Source of the DNA: Chloroflexota bacterium
GTDB lineage: Bacteria > Chloroflexota > Anaerolineae > Anaerolineales > Anaerolineaceae
NCBI GenBank assembly: GCA_012729755.1
Contig: JAAYCN010000072.1
Span: 1-45,896 of the forward strand
Reading direction: 5' to 3'
Length of the DNA stretch: 45,896 bases
The notes under the pieces were generated by a model. It had not been told where the DNA came from. It searched no databases and saw only the letters and a program-made list of their open reading frames with translations. Positions within the stretch are counted from its first letter, which is position 1. Every line of letters begins with the position of its first letter. The position numbers and the translations under genes were made by a program. Shown piece after piece: positions 34,495-43,281 of this stretch.

Positions 34495-36381
34495 ATGTAC
34501 GGTTACAGTGGAAAAATCCTTCATATCGACCTGAAAACCAAGAAAAATTGGGTCGAAACAAAACCCGAAGAATGGTACAAAGTTTATATCGGCGGTGTTT
34601 CGATGGCCTCACGCCTTTTGTGGGAGAACATCATCCCTGGCTGTGACCCGCTCGATGATGGCAATCCGATATGTTTCGCCAACGGCATCTTCACCGGCAC
34701 TCCGGTGCCCGTCGGCGGTAAATTCGGGTTGGCGTCCAAATCTCCGTTGACTGGCTTCATCGGAGACAGCCTTTCTGGCAGTTGGTTCTCAGTCGCGCTG
34801 AAACGCGCCGGCTGGGACGGCATGGTTTTGCACAACAGCTGCGACAGCTGGACACACCTATTCGTCGATGATGAGCGCATCCAATTTTTCGATGCCGCCT
34901 ACTTGCTCGGTAAGGGCACTTTCGAGACAGAAGAGGCCATTCGCCTGAAGCTCGGAGATGATCAAATCCGTTCCTGCACCATTGGCCCCTGCGGAGAGAA
35001 TCTGGTTCGCTACGCCAACGTTACCAACGACGGCCGCCAGGCCGGCCGCACCGGTCACGGCATGGTTTGGGGACAGAAAAAGCTTAAAGCCGTCTCTGTA
35101 AGAGGCACTCATGGCGTGAAAGTTTTCGATCCTAAAACACTCAACCAACTCGCCTATGATATTTCCAAGAGCGCACAGGGTAAAGATACCGAAAAATATC
35201 GGATTTATGGCACTTCTACCGGATTGCTCAACACCAATAAGCTCGGCGTTTTGCCGACCCGCAATTTCCAGGAAGGCGTCTTTGAAGATGCTGAGCTGGT
35301 CAGCGGCGAATATCTCGATAAACATCACAAGGTCAAGGTAATCGCCTGTGCGCAATGCCCCATCGGCTGTGAGCAGATGTCCCTGGTAAAAACCGGCCCG
35401 TTCGCCGGCGCGATGACCGGAATCGAATATGAAAGCCTTTTTGCCAATAGTTCCAATCTCGGGATCTCAGATATTCGAGCGGCCATCATGCTGATTACCA
35501 TCTCAGACCACGGCGGCATGGACAGCATCACTATGGGTGTCACCATCAGTTGGGCAATGGAATGTTTTGAGAAAGGCGTGCTGAAAAAGGAAGACTTCGC
35601 CTCTGAGGCTCACCCCGAAGGTCTTGAGCTGTGTTTCGGCAATGGCGAAGCCGCTGTTGCCGTAGCAGAGATGATCCGCGATCAGGTAGGCATCGGCAAA
35701 CTTCTCGCCCAGGGCACTCGCATCGCCAGCCAAACCATCGACAAAGAACGCGGGACGGAGAGCTACAAATGGGCAATTCACACCAAAGGGCTCGAATCAG
35801 CAGGTTACGATGCCCGTTCACTCAAAACCTTCGCGCTCGGCCTCGCTACCGGCACCCGCGGTGGCTGTCACAACCGCTCTGCCGCCTATGATCCGGACAT
35901 GAAAGGTGAAACCAATCGTCTGACCGTCGATGAAACCCGTGGCCGTGTTGCCTCGGAATCAGAAGAATACGCTGCCGTTTACGACAGCCTGCCCCTTTGC
36001 AAGTTTATCCGCCGCTGTTTCACCGGCAAGGCGGATCGCGCTGGTGCGTGGCCTGCCATTGCCAAACTGATAAATGCCACCACTGGCTGGAATTACGGCT
36101 ATGACGAAGTGGATTTGATCGGCACGCACGCCTGCACGATCAAAAAAGCCTTCAACATTCGAGAAGGCTGGACAGAAAAAGACGATGACCTGCCCTGGCG
36201 CTGGAAGCATGATCCCTTCACCAAGGGACCCGGCGCCGGCACTGTTGTGACCGATGAAGAGCTTGCATACATGAAAAAGCTTTATTATCAGGCTAAAGGC
36301 TGGACTGAAGAAGGCATGATCCCCAAAGAGTTGTTAATCAAACTCGACATGCCCGACGTGGCTGAAGAAATCGGAGTTTAA
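34495..36381 (+). CDS. Tungsten aldehyde:ferredoxin oxidoreductase family protein
   Basis: A 628-residue member of the AOR family, which holds a tungsten bis-pterin and one [4Fe-4S] cluster and interconverts aldehydes and carboxylic acids; the related BamB reduces benzoyl-CoA. The cluster motif C-x2-C-x3-C is Cys285, Cys288, Cys292, and the fourth ligand is Cys502 (LPLCKF). The N-terminal pterin-binding domain is typical (GYSGKILHIDL, GGKFGLASKSPLTGFIGDS). The ATG at 34495 is chosen because AAGGAGA is five bases upstream and the family begins here; the frame upstream to 34423 is the FNR-site leader. It heads a nine-gene redox operon whose other members supply its electron-transfer chain. Substrate is unknown. 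Confidence 0.94.
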   Translation: MYGYSGKILHIDLKTKKNWVETKPEEWYKVYIGGVSMASRLLWENIIPGCDPLDDGNPICFANGIFTGTPVPVGGKFGLASKSPLTGFIGDSLSGSWFSVALKRAGWDGMVLHNSCDSWTHLFVDDERIQFFDAAYLLGKGTFETEEAIRLKLGDDQIRSCTIGPCGENLVRYANVTNDGRQAGRTGHGMVWGQKKLKAVSVRGTHGVKVFDPKTLNQLAYDISKSAQGKDTEKYRIYGTSTGLLNTNKLGVLPTRNFQEGVFEDAELVSGEYLDKHHKVKVIACAQCPIGCEQMSLVKTGPFAGAMTGIEYESLFANSSNLGISDIRAAIMLITISDHGGMDSITMGVTISWAMECFEKGVLKKEDFASEAHPEGLELCFGNGEAAVAVAEMIRDQVGIGKLLAQGTRIASQTIDKERGTESYKWAIHTKGLESAGYDARSLKTFALGLATGTRGGCHNRSAAYDPDMKGETNRLTVDETRGRVASESEEYAAVYDSLPLCKFIRRCFTGKADRAGAWPAIAKLINATTGWNYGYDEVDLIGTHACTIKKAFNIREGWTEKDDDLPWRWKHDPFTKGPGAGTVVTDEELAYMKKLYYQAKGWTEEGMIPKELLIKLDMPDVAEEIGV

Positions 36382-36391
36382 CGAGGAGCTT

Positions 36392-36904
36392 ATGGCAACA
36401 AGTACATCAAAATACGCTTATATTGGCTGTGACCCTAACCTCTGCGTTGGCTGCCAAATTTGCGAGTATGTGTGTTCTTTCTCGAAAACAGGAGAATACA
36501 ACTCCTATCGCAGTCGCATTCGCACAGTTCGCGTTGACGAAGTGCTCATCACCGCCATCGCCTGCCGCACCTGCGAAAATGCCCCCTGTGTGATCGTTTG
36601 CCCGCGTGATGCCCTGACCCAGGACCCTCAAACCGGCATTATTGACGTCAATGCTACCAAATGCGACGGCTGTGCCTGGTGCATCGAAGCCTGCGACTTC
36701 GGCGCGATCTCCATCAACCCCCAGACAACTCTGGCAGAGATCTGCGACCAGTGCAAAGATGACCCGGAAGGTCCGCAATGCGTTAAGTGGTGTCCCAAAG
36801 AAGCGCTCTCACTGACCACACCCGATCAGCGCGCGCAACGCACTCGTCGCACTTTGATTGCTGAATCATTTGACATTCCCCAGAAAGCAACGGATCCTAA
36901 ATGA
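36392..36904 (+). CDS. Four-cluster ferredoxin subunit of the aldehyde oxidoreductase (HycB/BamC-like)
   Basis: A 170-residue ferredoxin-like protein with four cysteine sets for [4Fe-4S] clusters: CVGCQICEYVC, CRTCENAPCVIVCP, CDGCAWCIEAC and CDQCKDDPEGPQCVKWCP. This is the layout of electron-transfer subunits that accompany formate dehydrogenases, AOR enzymes and BamB. It should carry electrons from the tungsten subunit to HdrA. It starts 10 bases after the AOR gene (GAGGAG upstream) and its TGA overlaps the HdrA ATG, so the genes are coupled. Confidence 0.92.
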   Translation: MATSTSKYAYIGCDPNLCVGCQICEYVCSFSKTGEYNSYRSRIRTVRVDEVLITAIACRTCENAPCVIVCPRDALTQDPQTGIIDVNATKCDGCAWCIEACDFGAISINPQTTLAEICDQCKDDPEGPQCVKWCPKEALSLTTPDQRAQRTRRTLIAESFDIPQKATDPK

Positions 36905-39441
36905 GTGAAGACGCTATTGCTAAGAGCCATGTTGCGGATTTTCCGCAGGATGAGCCGCGCATCGGCGTTTACATCTGCCACTGCGGCAGCAATATCGCCG
37001 GTGTCATTCCTCCCGAAGAAGTCGTAGATTTCGCGGGCAAACTTCCCGGCGTTGTCCGCGCTACCGACACGCTTTATGCCTGCGCCGACAGCGGCCAGCG
37101 GCAGATCAAAGAAGACATCAAGAAATACGGCCTTAATCGTGTGGTTGTTTCGGCCTGTTCCGTTCGCATGCACGAACCAACTTTCAGAGGATGCGTGGCT
37201 GAAGCCGGCCTTAACCCCTTCCTGATGGAGATGGCCAATATCCGCGAGCAATGCACCTGGGCGCACGGCCATGACCGCGAAGGCGCGCTGGCAAAAGCCA
37301 AAGATTTGACCGCTTCAGCAATCGCCAAAGTGTCTTTCCTTCATCCGCTGGACATGATTACCGTTCCGGTGTCAAAAAAAGCGATGGTGATTGGTGGAGG
37401 TGTCGCTGGCATCAATGCCGCTCTTGACCTCGCCGAACAAAAAATACCGGTTGTCTTAGTAGAAAAAGAACCAACGATTGGAGGGGTTATGGCGCAACTC
37501 AACAAGACCTTTCCAACGATGGACTGTAGTATATGAATTCTCGCGCCAAAAATGGTTGACGCGGCGCGTCAGCCCCTGATCGAAGTAAAAACCTTCACCG
37601 AGGTCGAAAAAGTCGAGGGTTTCGTTGGAAACTTCAAAGTCACCCTCCGCGAGAAATCCAAGTATGTCCGAGCAGACCGCTGCAACGGTTGCGGCGCGTG
37701 CACAAAAGCTTGCCCGATCGAAGTGCCAAACTACTTCGAAATGAATCTGGCACCGCGTAAAGCCGCTTATGTGCCGATGAGCCAATCGGTTCCCCTGATC
37801 TACAACATCGACATGGATGCCTGCATCCACTGCTACAAATGCGTTGAAGCCTGTGGCGCGCTCGAAGCCATTGACTTCTCGATGACTGATAAGATCGTCG
37901 AAGAAGAAATTGGCGCGATTGTCGTGGCGACCGGCTTCAGTCATTTTGACCCGAGCGTGATGTCAGAATATGGCTACGGACGCTTCCCGAACGTGATCAC
38001 CTCCATGGAAATGGAACGTTTGAATAACTCTGCAGGTCCTACTCACGGCGCGCTGGTGAGGCCCAGCGACGGGAAACCACCCAAAAACATTGCCTTTATC
38101 AATTGTGTCGGGTCGCGCGATAAGCGCTATAACCCAAGCTGCTCAAACTTCTGCTGCATGTACTCAATTAAGAACGCCATTTTAGTCAAACAGATGCACC
38201 CCGGCACCGATGTCACTATCTACTACATCGACATCCGCACCCCATCAAAGGGTTACGAGGAATTTTACGATCGCGCTCGCGAGATGGGCATTAAATTTGT
38301 CCAGGGCCGCCCATCCGAAATCACTGAGGACTCCGAGACCCACCAGCTATTTATTACTGGTGAAGACATTACTCTTGGGAAGGTGGTCGAGCGCGAGTTT
38401 GACATGGTAATGCTCAACCAGGCAGCGATTCCGCAGCCCGATCAAAATCAAATGAGTTCCGTGCTCAGCGTCGCCCAATCACCAGGCGGTTGGTTTATGG
38501 AATATCACCCCAAACTTCGCCCCATGGACAGCCCCACCGACGGCATTTTCTTTGCCGGCGCCTGCCAGGGACCCAAGGATATTCCGGCCTCTGTTGCTCA
38601 GGGTTCGGCGGCCGCGGCACGCGCTTCGCGCATTCTCCACTCAGATGAATGGCATATTGAGCCGACTGTGGCGGTGGTCTGGCCTGATCGCTGCGTCAGC
38701 GCGCAAGACAAGTCCTGCGGTATCTGCTCACGAGCTTGTCCATACAGCGCAATCGACTACACGCAAGGCAAGGCGGCTGAAGTAATTACGGCCAAATGCC
38801 ACGGTTGCGGCGCCTGTGTCGGTGAATGTCCGCACGACTCGATCACCCAGCTGCACTATACCGACGCTGAAATCCTCGCGCAAATCCGCACGCTTCTGGC
38901 GACAGAACCCGAGAAAAAGATACTCGCCCTGCGCTGCCACTGGTGTTCCTATGGCGGCGCTGACCTGGCGGGAACCAGCCACTTTGAATACAGCGCTAAT
39001 GAGCGCGGCATCAAGGTGATGTGCTCTGCCCGCATGGATGCGGACTTCATCTACGAAGCGTATCGACTCGGCGCCGGCGCCGTTCTCTTTTCAGGATGCC
39101 ACCCGCAAGACTGCCACTACATTACCGGCCAGGTTTCCGGCTCAAAACGCGCCAATCGCCTCAAAACGATCTTTGAGCGTATGGGCATGTCTCCTGGCCG
39201 CTTCCGCATTGAATGGATCAGCGCAGCTGAAGGTGACAAATATGCCCGGGTGATCAACGAAATGCAAGCCACGCTGGACGCCATCCCGCCCGAAGCGCTC
39301 AAAGAAGAGATCGAGCGTTTGAGGCCCGAAATGGCCAGGAAATTAACCCGCTTGCCCAATATCCCCGGCGTACAGCAGGCCTTGGATCAAACCGATGAGA
39401 TCATCCAGCTGATGACCGAGCTGCACATGGAGAAAGTCTAA
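36901..39441 (+). CDS. hdrA: Selenocysteine-containing HdrA fused to an MvhD-like domain
   Basis: HdrA is the FAD protein that performs flavin-based electron bifurcation. The frame runs 846 residues if the TGA at 37534-37536 is read as selenocysteine (residue 212). That codon falls in the motif TMDCSI-U-ILAPKM, where other HdrA proteins have Cys or Sec. Order: N-terminal HdrA domain (1-150, CHCGSN), FAD fold (GGGVAG, about 160-200), ferredoxin insert with Cys261-271 and Cys308-318, second ferredoxin region (about 598-648), and a C-terminal MvhD/FrhD-like domain (about 675-800, CHWCSYGG and SGCHPQDCHY). No ribosome binding site precedes the ATG at 37552, so a separate second gene is unlikely. 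A hairpin follows the TGA. The 3' end overlaps the HdrC-like gene. Confidence 0.93.
37534..37568 (+). promoter_or_regulatory. UGA(Sec) codon with SECIS-like hairpin in hdrA
   Basis: TGA at 37534-37536 is followed after five bases by a perfect 6-bp stem CGCGCC (37542-37547)/GGCGCG (37563-37568) with a 15-base loop that contains GGTT. Bacterial SECIS elements lie just behind the UGA. An alternative inner pairing CCA/TGG is possible. Confidence 0.75.
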
Positions 39442-40028
39442 TGAGCGCCCCAACCGACACCAATTTACTATCTGAACGTGTCAAGGCTTTGCCGGGTGGT
39501 GAGTTTCTGATGATGTGCTACTCCTGCGGCACCTGCACAAGCAAGTGCATGATCCAGCCTAAACTTGATCCAAATTACAATCCTCGCCGCCTGATCCGTG
39601 AGGCAGTGTTCGAAATGGAAGCCGAAGCTTTCGCCGACACTACTACTTGGTTGTGTTCAGCCTGTGATCTGTGTTATCCAGCCTGTCCTCAAAAGATCCA
39701 TATTTCCGGTGTGATTAACGCGGTGAAAGCTCTCGCGGTCGAGCAGGGGTGGAAAAACCCCAATCCCTCCGCAGTTGTCGATATTTTTACCTGCGTAGCC
39801 TGCGGCATGTGCGTCGAAGTTTGTCCCTACCAGGCGGTCAGCCTGGTCGAGACCAAAGTGGCAGGTCGGGGATTGATCCCCGTTGCCACCGTAGACCCGG
39901 GAAAGTGCATGGCCTGCGGCATGTGTTCAGCGGCCTGTCGTTCAACTTCGATCAGTCTGCCCACCCGACACCATGATAAAGAGATCATCGCCGATCTCTG
40001 GGCGTTCCTGGCTGAGGAGGCGGCATGA
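39441..40028 (+). CDS. HdrC-like iron-sulfur protein with extra ferredoxin domain
   Basis: A 195-residue protein. The first half matches HdrC: CYSCGTCTSKC and CSACDLCYPACP for two [4Fe-4S] clusters. The second half adds a 2x[4Fe-4S] ferredoxin domain (CVACGMCVEVCP and CMACGMCSAAC). HdrC normally passes electrons between HdrA and HdrB; no HdrB gene (CCG-domain) is present, so this protein must hand electrons to another partner here. It overlaps hdrA by one base (TAATG) and the next gene by four (ATGA). Confidence 0.88.
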   Translation: MSAPTDTNLLSERVKALPGGEFLMMCYSCGTCTSKCMIQPKLDPNYNPRRLIREAVFEMEAEAFADTTTWLCSACDLCYPACPQKIHISGVINAVKALAVEQGWKNPNPSAVVDIFTCVACGMCVEVCPYQAVSLVETKVAGRGLIPVATVDPGKCMACGMCSAACRSTSISLPTRHHDKEIIADLWAFLAEEAA

Positions 40029-40456
40029 TAGACCACAAACCAAAGATTATTTTGTTCCAATGCCAATGGTGCCTTTACTCAGCGGAAGATCAAACCTGGG
40101 TTGACACACAACTTCCAGTTAATATTCATCTTGTCAAGGTACCCTGTACGGGTCGCATCAACACCCTCTACGTACTCAACGCGGTTCAGGGCGGAGCAGA
40201 TGGGGTGATGATCAGCGGCTGTCTGCCTGAACAGTGCCACTTTAAAGAAGGTAATTTAGGCGCGCGCCGTCAGCTCGATCAGTTCGCTGATTTCCTCGAT
40301 CATATTGGCTATGAACGGAATCGGGTGCGCTTCACGTGGCTTGATCTTCAGGATCGTGGCCGCATCCAGCGCGACTTGGCTCAATTTGAGGCAGATCTTA
40401 CGAAAATGCCCAAATCAGAAGCCCTGGCGACACGTGTGGGAGGTCATCATGACTGA
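40025..40456 (+). CDS. MvhD/FrhD-like iron-sulfur electron-transfer protein
   Basis: A 143-residue protein of the MvhD family, which links HdrA to a hydrogenase, formate dehydrogenase or Flox module. The [2Fe-2S]-type ligands are visible: CQWC near residue 13, VPCTGRI, and SGCLPEQCHF. It is the second MvhD-type unit of the operon, since HdrA carries another at its C-terminus. It overlaps both neighbours by a few bases. It probably connects the Hdr part to the FrhB/Flox-like proteins that follow. Confidence 0.9.
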   Translation: MIDHKPKIILFQCQWCLYSAEDQTWVDTQLPVNIHLVKVPCTGRINTLYVLNAVQGGADGVMISGCLPEQCHFKEGNLGARRQLDQFADFLDHIGYERNRVRFTWLDLQDRGRIQRDLAQFEADLTKMPKSEALATRVGGHHD

Positions 40457-41402
40457 TCTCGAAAGCAAACTCACCGCGGAAATCGCCAATTTGCTGGATG
40501 ATAAAAAAGTTGATGTCTTCATCGCCTTTAAGAAGGCTGAGTCGCCTCTTCACCCTCAACCCGCGTTTTTCACTGAGTCGAACCAGCTCGGAGATTTCGT
40601 CTATAACAGTTTGTGTCAAAACAACCTCGCCGCGTTTATTCCACGTTATCCCCTCTCAGCCCGCATCGGAATGGTTGTCAGAGGCTGCGAAAATCGCGCG
40701 GTCAATCACCTTGTCGTTGAGAAACAGCACGCCCGCGAAAACATCTTCATGATCGGTGTGCCTTGTGAAGGGCTGGTCGACTGGCACAAACTGGTCAATC
40801 GCTTTGGCGAAGAGATGATCGCGGTGGATGAAGCTAAAGATGAGATTATGATCAGCTATCGCGACCGCCAGATTCGCGCGCCGCGTCAGGAACTCCTTCA
40901 CGACTCCTGCCTGCGCTGTGTCCACCCCAACCCGCTCAGCGCCGATGTCACCATCGGGGAGCTTAAACCAGAAGGCGATCCCACCCTGGCCAGAACTGAA
41001 GTGGCGGCTTTTAGCGCCCTGGACAATGCCGCGCGACATGCCTGGTTCCGCAAAGAAGCCGAACGCTGCATTCGCTGTTACGCCTGTCGTGAAGCCTGCC
41101 CAATGTGTTATTGCACTGAATGTTTTGTGGATCACGGCGTGCCGCGATGGACGGAATCCACCGTCTCCCCCGCCGGCATGCGGGCTTGGCATATCGTTCG
41201 CGCTTTCCATCAGGCTGGCCGCTGTGTCAGCTGTGGCGCCTGTGAACGCGCCTGCCCAATGGACATTAAAATGACTTACCTGACAGAAAAACTTAACGAG
41301 GATATGCGCACGAAATATCAGTTTGAATGTGGCATGGATGATAAAACTCAGCCACCTTTCGCAGCTTTTAACCTTGATGACAAGAATCGGTTTGAGCTGT
41401 AA
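40449..41402 (+). CDS. FrhB/FdhB-like iron-sulfur flavoprotein subunit with ferredoxin domain
   Basis: A 317-residue protein. The N-terminal part resembles the coenzyme F420 hydrogenase/dehydrogenase beta fold in a distant way (MIGVPCEGLVD resembles the GTPCQ motif; SCLRCVHPNP). The C-terminal part (about 205-300) has CIRCYACREACPMCYC and CVSCGACERACP for two [4Fe-4S] clusters. Similar proteins occur beside Hdr and Flox genes as electron-input subunits. The ATG at 40449 is chosen; the frame extends upstream to 40305 but that part overlaps the MvhD gene. F420 use is not demonstrated. Confidence 0.75.
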   Translation: MTDLESKLTAEIANLLDDKKVDVFIAFKKAESPLHPQPAFFTESNQLGDFVYNSLCQNNLAAFIPRYPLSARIGMVVRGCENRAVNHLVVEKQHARENIFMIGVPCEGLVDWHKLVNRFGEEMIAVDEAKDEIMISYRDRQIRAPRQELLHDSCLRCVHPNPLSADVTIGELKPEGDPTLARTEVAAFSALDNAARHAWFRKEAERCIRCYACREACPMCYCTECFVDHGVPRWTESTVSPAGMRAWHIVRAFHQAGRCVSCGACERACPMDIKMTYLTEKLNEDMRTKYQFECGMDDKTQPPFAAFNLDDKNRFEL

Positions 41403-41412
41403 GGAGCTTGCG

Positions 41413-42432
41413 ATGAGTCAGATCTTACCCAAGAAAAACCTCAAGCAATTGCTCTCAAACTGGGCGGCAAGCTATGAAATCTATGCCCCACAGCAGCTTG
41501 AGAAGTTCGCCCATTTTATGCCAACTAACGGTTCCGAACTGCTGTATATCGACGAACAACACAACACGCGTTTCCCTCCCAAGGCGCTGTTTCTGCCTCA
41601 ATCGGAAACGCTGATGAAATACACCAGGTTCGGCGCCGCGCAGGAAACCATCCCCGAATCGAAACCACGCATTGTGTTTGGCATCCGCCCTTGTGATGCC
41701 AAAGCAGTCGATCTGCTCAACCTGATGTTTCTAACCGAAAAAGACAGCGATCCATACTATCAGGCGCGGCGAAAGAAAACCGCTTTAATTGGCATCGGCT
41801 GCAATATTCCCTGCCCCAGCTGCTTTTGCACTACGGTTGAAAGCGGCCCGTTTGGCCGACAGGGCATGGATGCGCTGTTAACCGACCTCGAAGACATCTA
41901 TCTCGTGCGCACGCTGACCCAAACGGGAAAAACTTTGTTCGCTGAGTACCCCGAAGCGACAGAAGCGCAGGAAGCTGAGGCTAAAGCTGTTCAACAGCGT
42001 TCGCTAAAACTCATCGATCCGGCCTTTGAAACCAAAGGTTTGAAGGCTAAACTCGACAGCAATTTCGAAAACGCCTTATGGCAGAAATTCGCTGATTCCT
42101 GCCTCGGCTGCGGCATCTGCACCTTCCTTTGCCCAACCTGCTTCTGCTTCGATATCGCCGATGAAGCCCAGCGTAAAGAACGTGTGCGCAATTGGGATAC
42201 CTGCATGTTCCGCACCTATTCACTCGAAGCGTCGCAACACAACCCACGTCCAACGCGGCGCGAACGCACACGCCAGCGCGTCATGCATAAGTTCAGCTAC
42301 TGGCTTGACCATGTCAACAAAATCGGCTGCACAGGTTGCGGCCGCTGTGTCAGATATTGTCCAGTCGGGCTCGACATTCGTGCCATGTTGCGCGAATTCA
42401 ATCAACTTGAAGCGGAGGTAGCCAATGGTTAA
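41413..42432 (+). CDS. FloxB/AsrA/HydB-like iron-sulfur subunit
   Basis: A 339-residue protein of the family that includes sulfite reductase AsrA, sulfhydrogenase beta HydB and FloxB. The marker FGIRPCDAKAVD (about 90-105) is present, along with CNIPCPSCFC, CLGCGICTFLCPTCFC and CTGCGRCVRYCP for [4Fe-4S] clusters. It pairs with the FAD/NAD-binding protein encoded next, as AsrA pairs with AsrB. AAGGAG is seven bases before the ATG at 41413; the extended frame from 41323 overlaps the previous gene and is not used. The 3' end overlaps the next gene. Confidence 0.86.
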   Translation: MSQILPKKNLKQLLSNWAASYEIYAPQQLEKFAHFMPTNGSELLYIDEQHNTRFPPKALFLPQSETLMKYTRFGAAQETIPESKPRIVFGIRPCDAKAVDLLNLMFLTEKDSDPYYQARRKKTALIGIGCNIPCPSCFCTTVESGPFGRQGMDALLTDLEDIYLVRTLTQTGKTLFAEYPEATEAQEAEAKAVQQRSLKLIDPAFETKGLKAKLDSNFENALWQKFADSCLGCGICTFLCPTCFCFDIADEAQRKERVRNWDTCMFRTYSLEASQHNPRPTRRERTRQRVMHKFSYWLDHVNKIGCTGCGRCVRYCPVGLDIRAMLREFNQLEAEVANG

Positions 42433-43273
42433 GAACCCTTATCTACCTATTCCGATGCACATCCTGCGGACATACTACGAATCAACCGATCGGTCGCTGA
42501 AAACACTCGAGCTTAGTTTCGACGACCCTGAAAACGCCCGCGCTTTTTTTGCGGCTTATAATCCAGGCCAATTCTGTGTGCTTTCCGTGTTTGGTAAAGG
42601 TGAATGCGCGCTTGGCATTGCCAACGCCGCCTGGGAAGGTGATTTCGTGCGCTTTACCGCTCAAAAAATGGGCTCAGTTACTCAGACACTGCACGAGATG
42701 AAAGCGGGCGACCCGATTGGCATGCGCGGCCCGCTCGGCAACGGCTTCCCTCTCGAGGATTGGAAGCACAGGAATCTCGTGATTATTGGCGGCGGCTGTG
42801 CCTTCTCAACGCTTTATGCGCTCACCAAGCACCTCTTCCATCCCGCGGTACGCAACGACTACGGCGAGTTGAAGGTCATTTACGGCACGCGCAACTCAGG
42901 TCTGTGCATGTATAAGCAGGATATTCAAAGCTGGCATCATCGGGATGACCTCGAAATGCACCAGGCGGTTGATGTGCCCGAAGAAGGCTGGGATCACCAT
43001 GTCGGCTACGTGCCAAACGTGGTTAAAGAAGTCGCCCCCAGCCCCGATAATGCCGTCGCCATCGTTTGCGGTCCACCCATCATGACCAAATTTACCCTGT
43101 CTGCGCTAACCGGGCTGGGTTTCGCGCCGGAAGCCATCTTTACCTCGCTCGAGAAGCGCATGAAATGCGGTATCGGCAAGTGTGGGCGCTGTAATATCGG
43201 ACCAAAATATATCTGCAAAGATGGACCAGTCTTCAGTCTCGCTGAGCTCAACGCTCTGCCGAATGACATTTAG
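42425..43273 (+). CDS. FloxA/AsrB/HydG-like FAD/NAD(P)H oxidoreductase subunit
   Basis: A 282-residue flavoprotein of the ferredoxin-reductase/dihydroorotate-dehydrogenase PyrK type. FAD-binding beta barrel (about 1-100, GDPIGMRGPLGNGF), NAD(P)-binding fold (about 115-225, LVIIGGGCAFSTLY and IVCGPPIM) and a C-terminal [2Fe-2S] motif C-x4-C-x2-C-x9-C (KCGIGKCGRCNIGPKYIC). It would be the NAD(P)H docking unit of the complex. It overlaps the FloxB-like gene by eight bases. Together they supply or accept reducing equivalents for the Hdr part. Confidence 0.9.
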   Translation: MVKNPYLPIPMHILRTYYESTDRSLKTLELSFDDPENARAFFAAYNPGQFCVLSVFGKGECALGIANAAWEGDFVRFTAQKMGSVTQTLHEMKAGDPIGMRGPLGNGFPLEDWKHRNLVIIGGGCAFSTLYALTKHLFHPAVRNDYGELKVIYGTRNSGLCMYKQDIQSWHHRDDLEMHQAVDVPEEGWDHHVGYVPNVVKEVAPSPDNAVAIVCGPPIMTKFTLSALTGLGFAPEAIFTSLEKRMKCGIGKCGRCNIGPKYICKDGPVFSLAELNALPNDI

Positions 43274-43281
43274 GAGCCTCA

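Noticed and set aside
37552-39441. A separate gene starting at the ATG 37552
   Set aside because: No ribosome binding site, and the HdrA motif runs in phase through the preceding TGA, so it is the second half of one protein.
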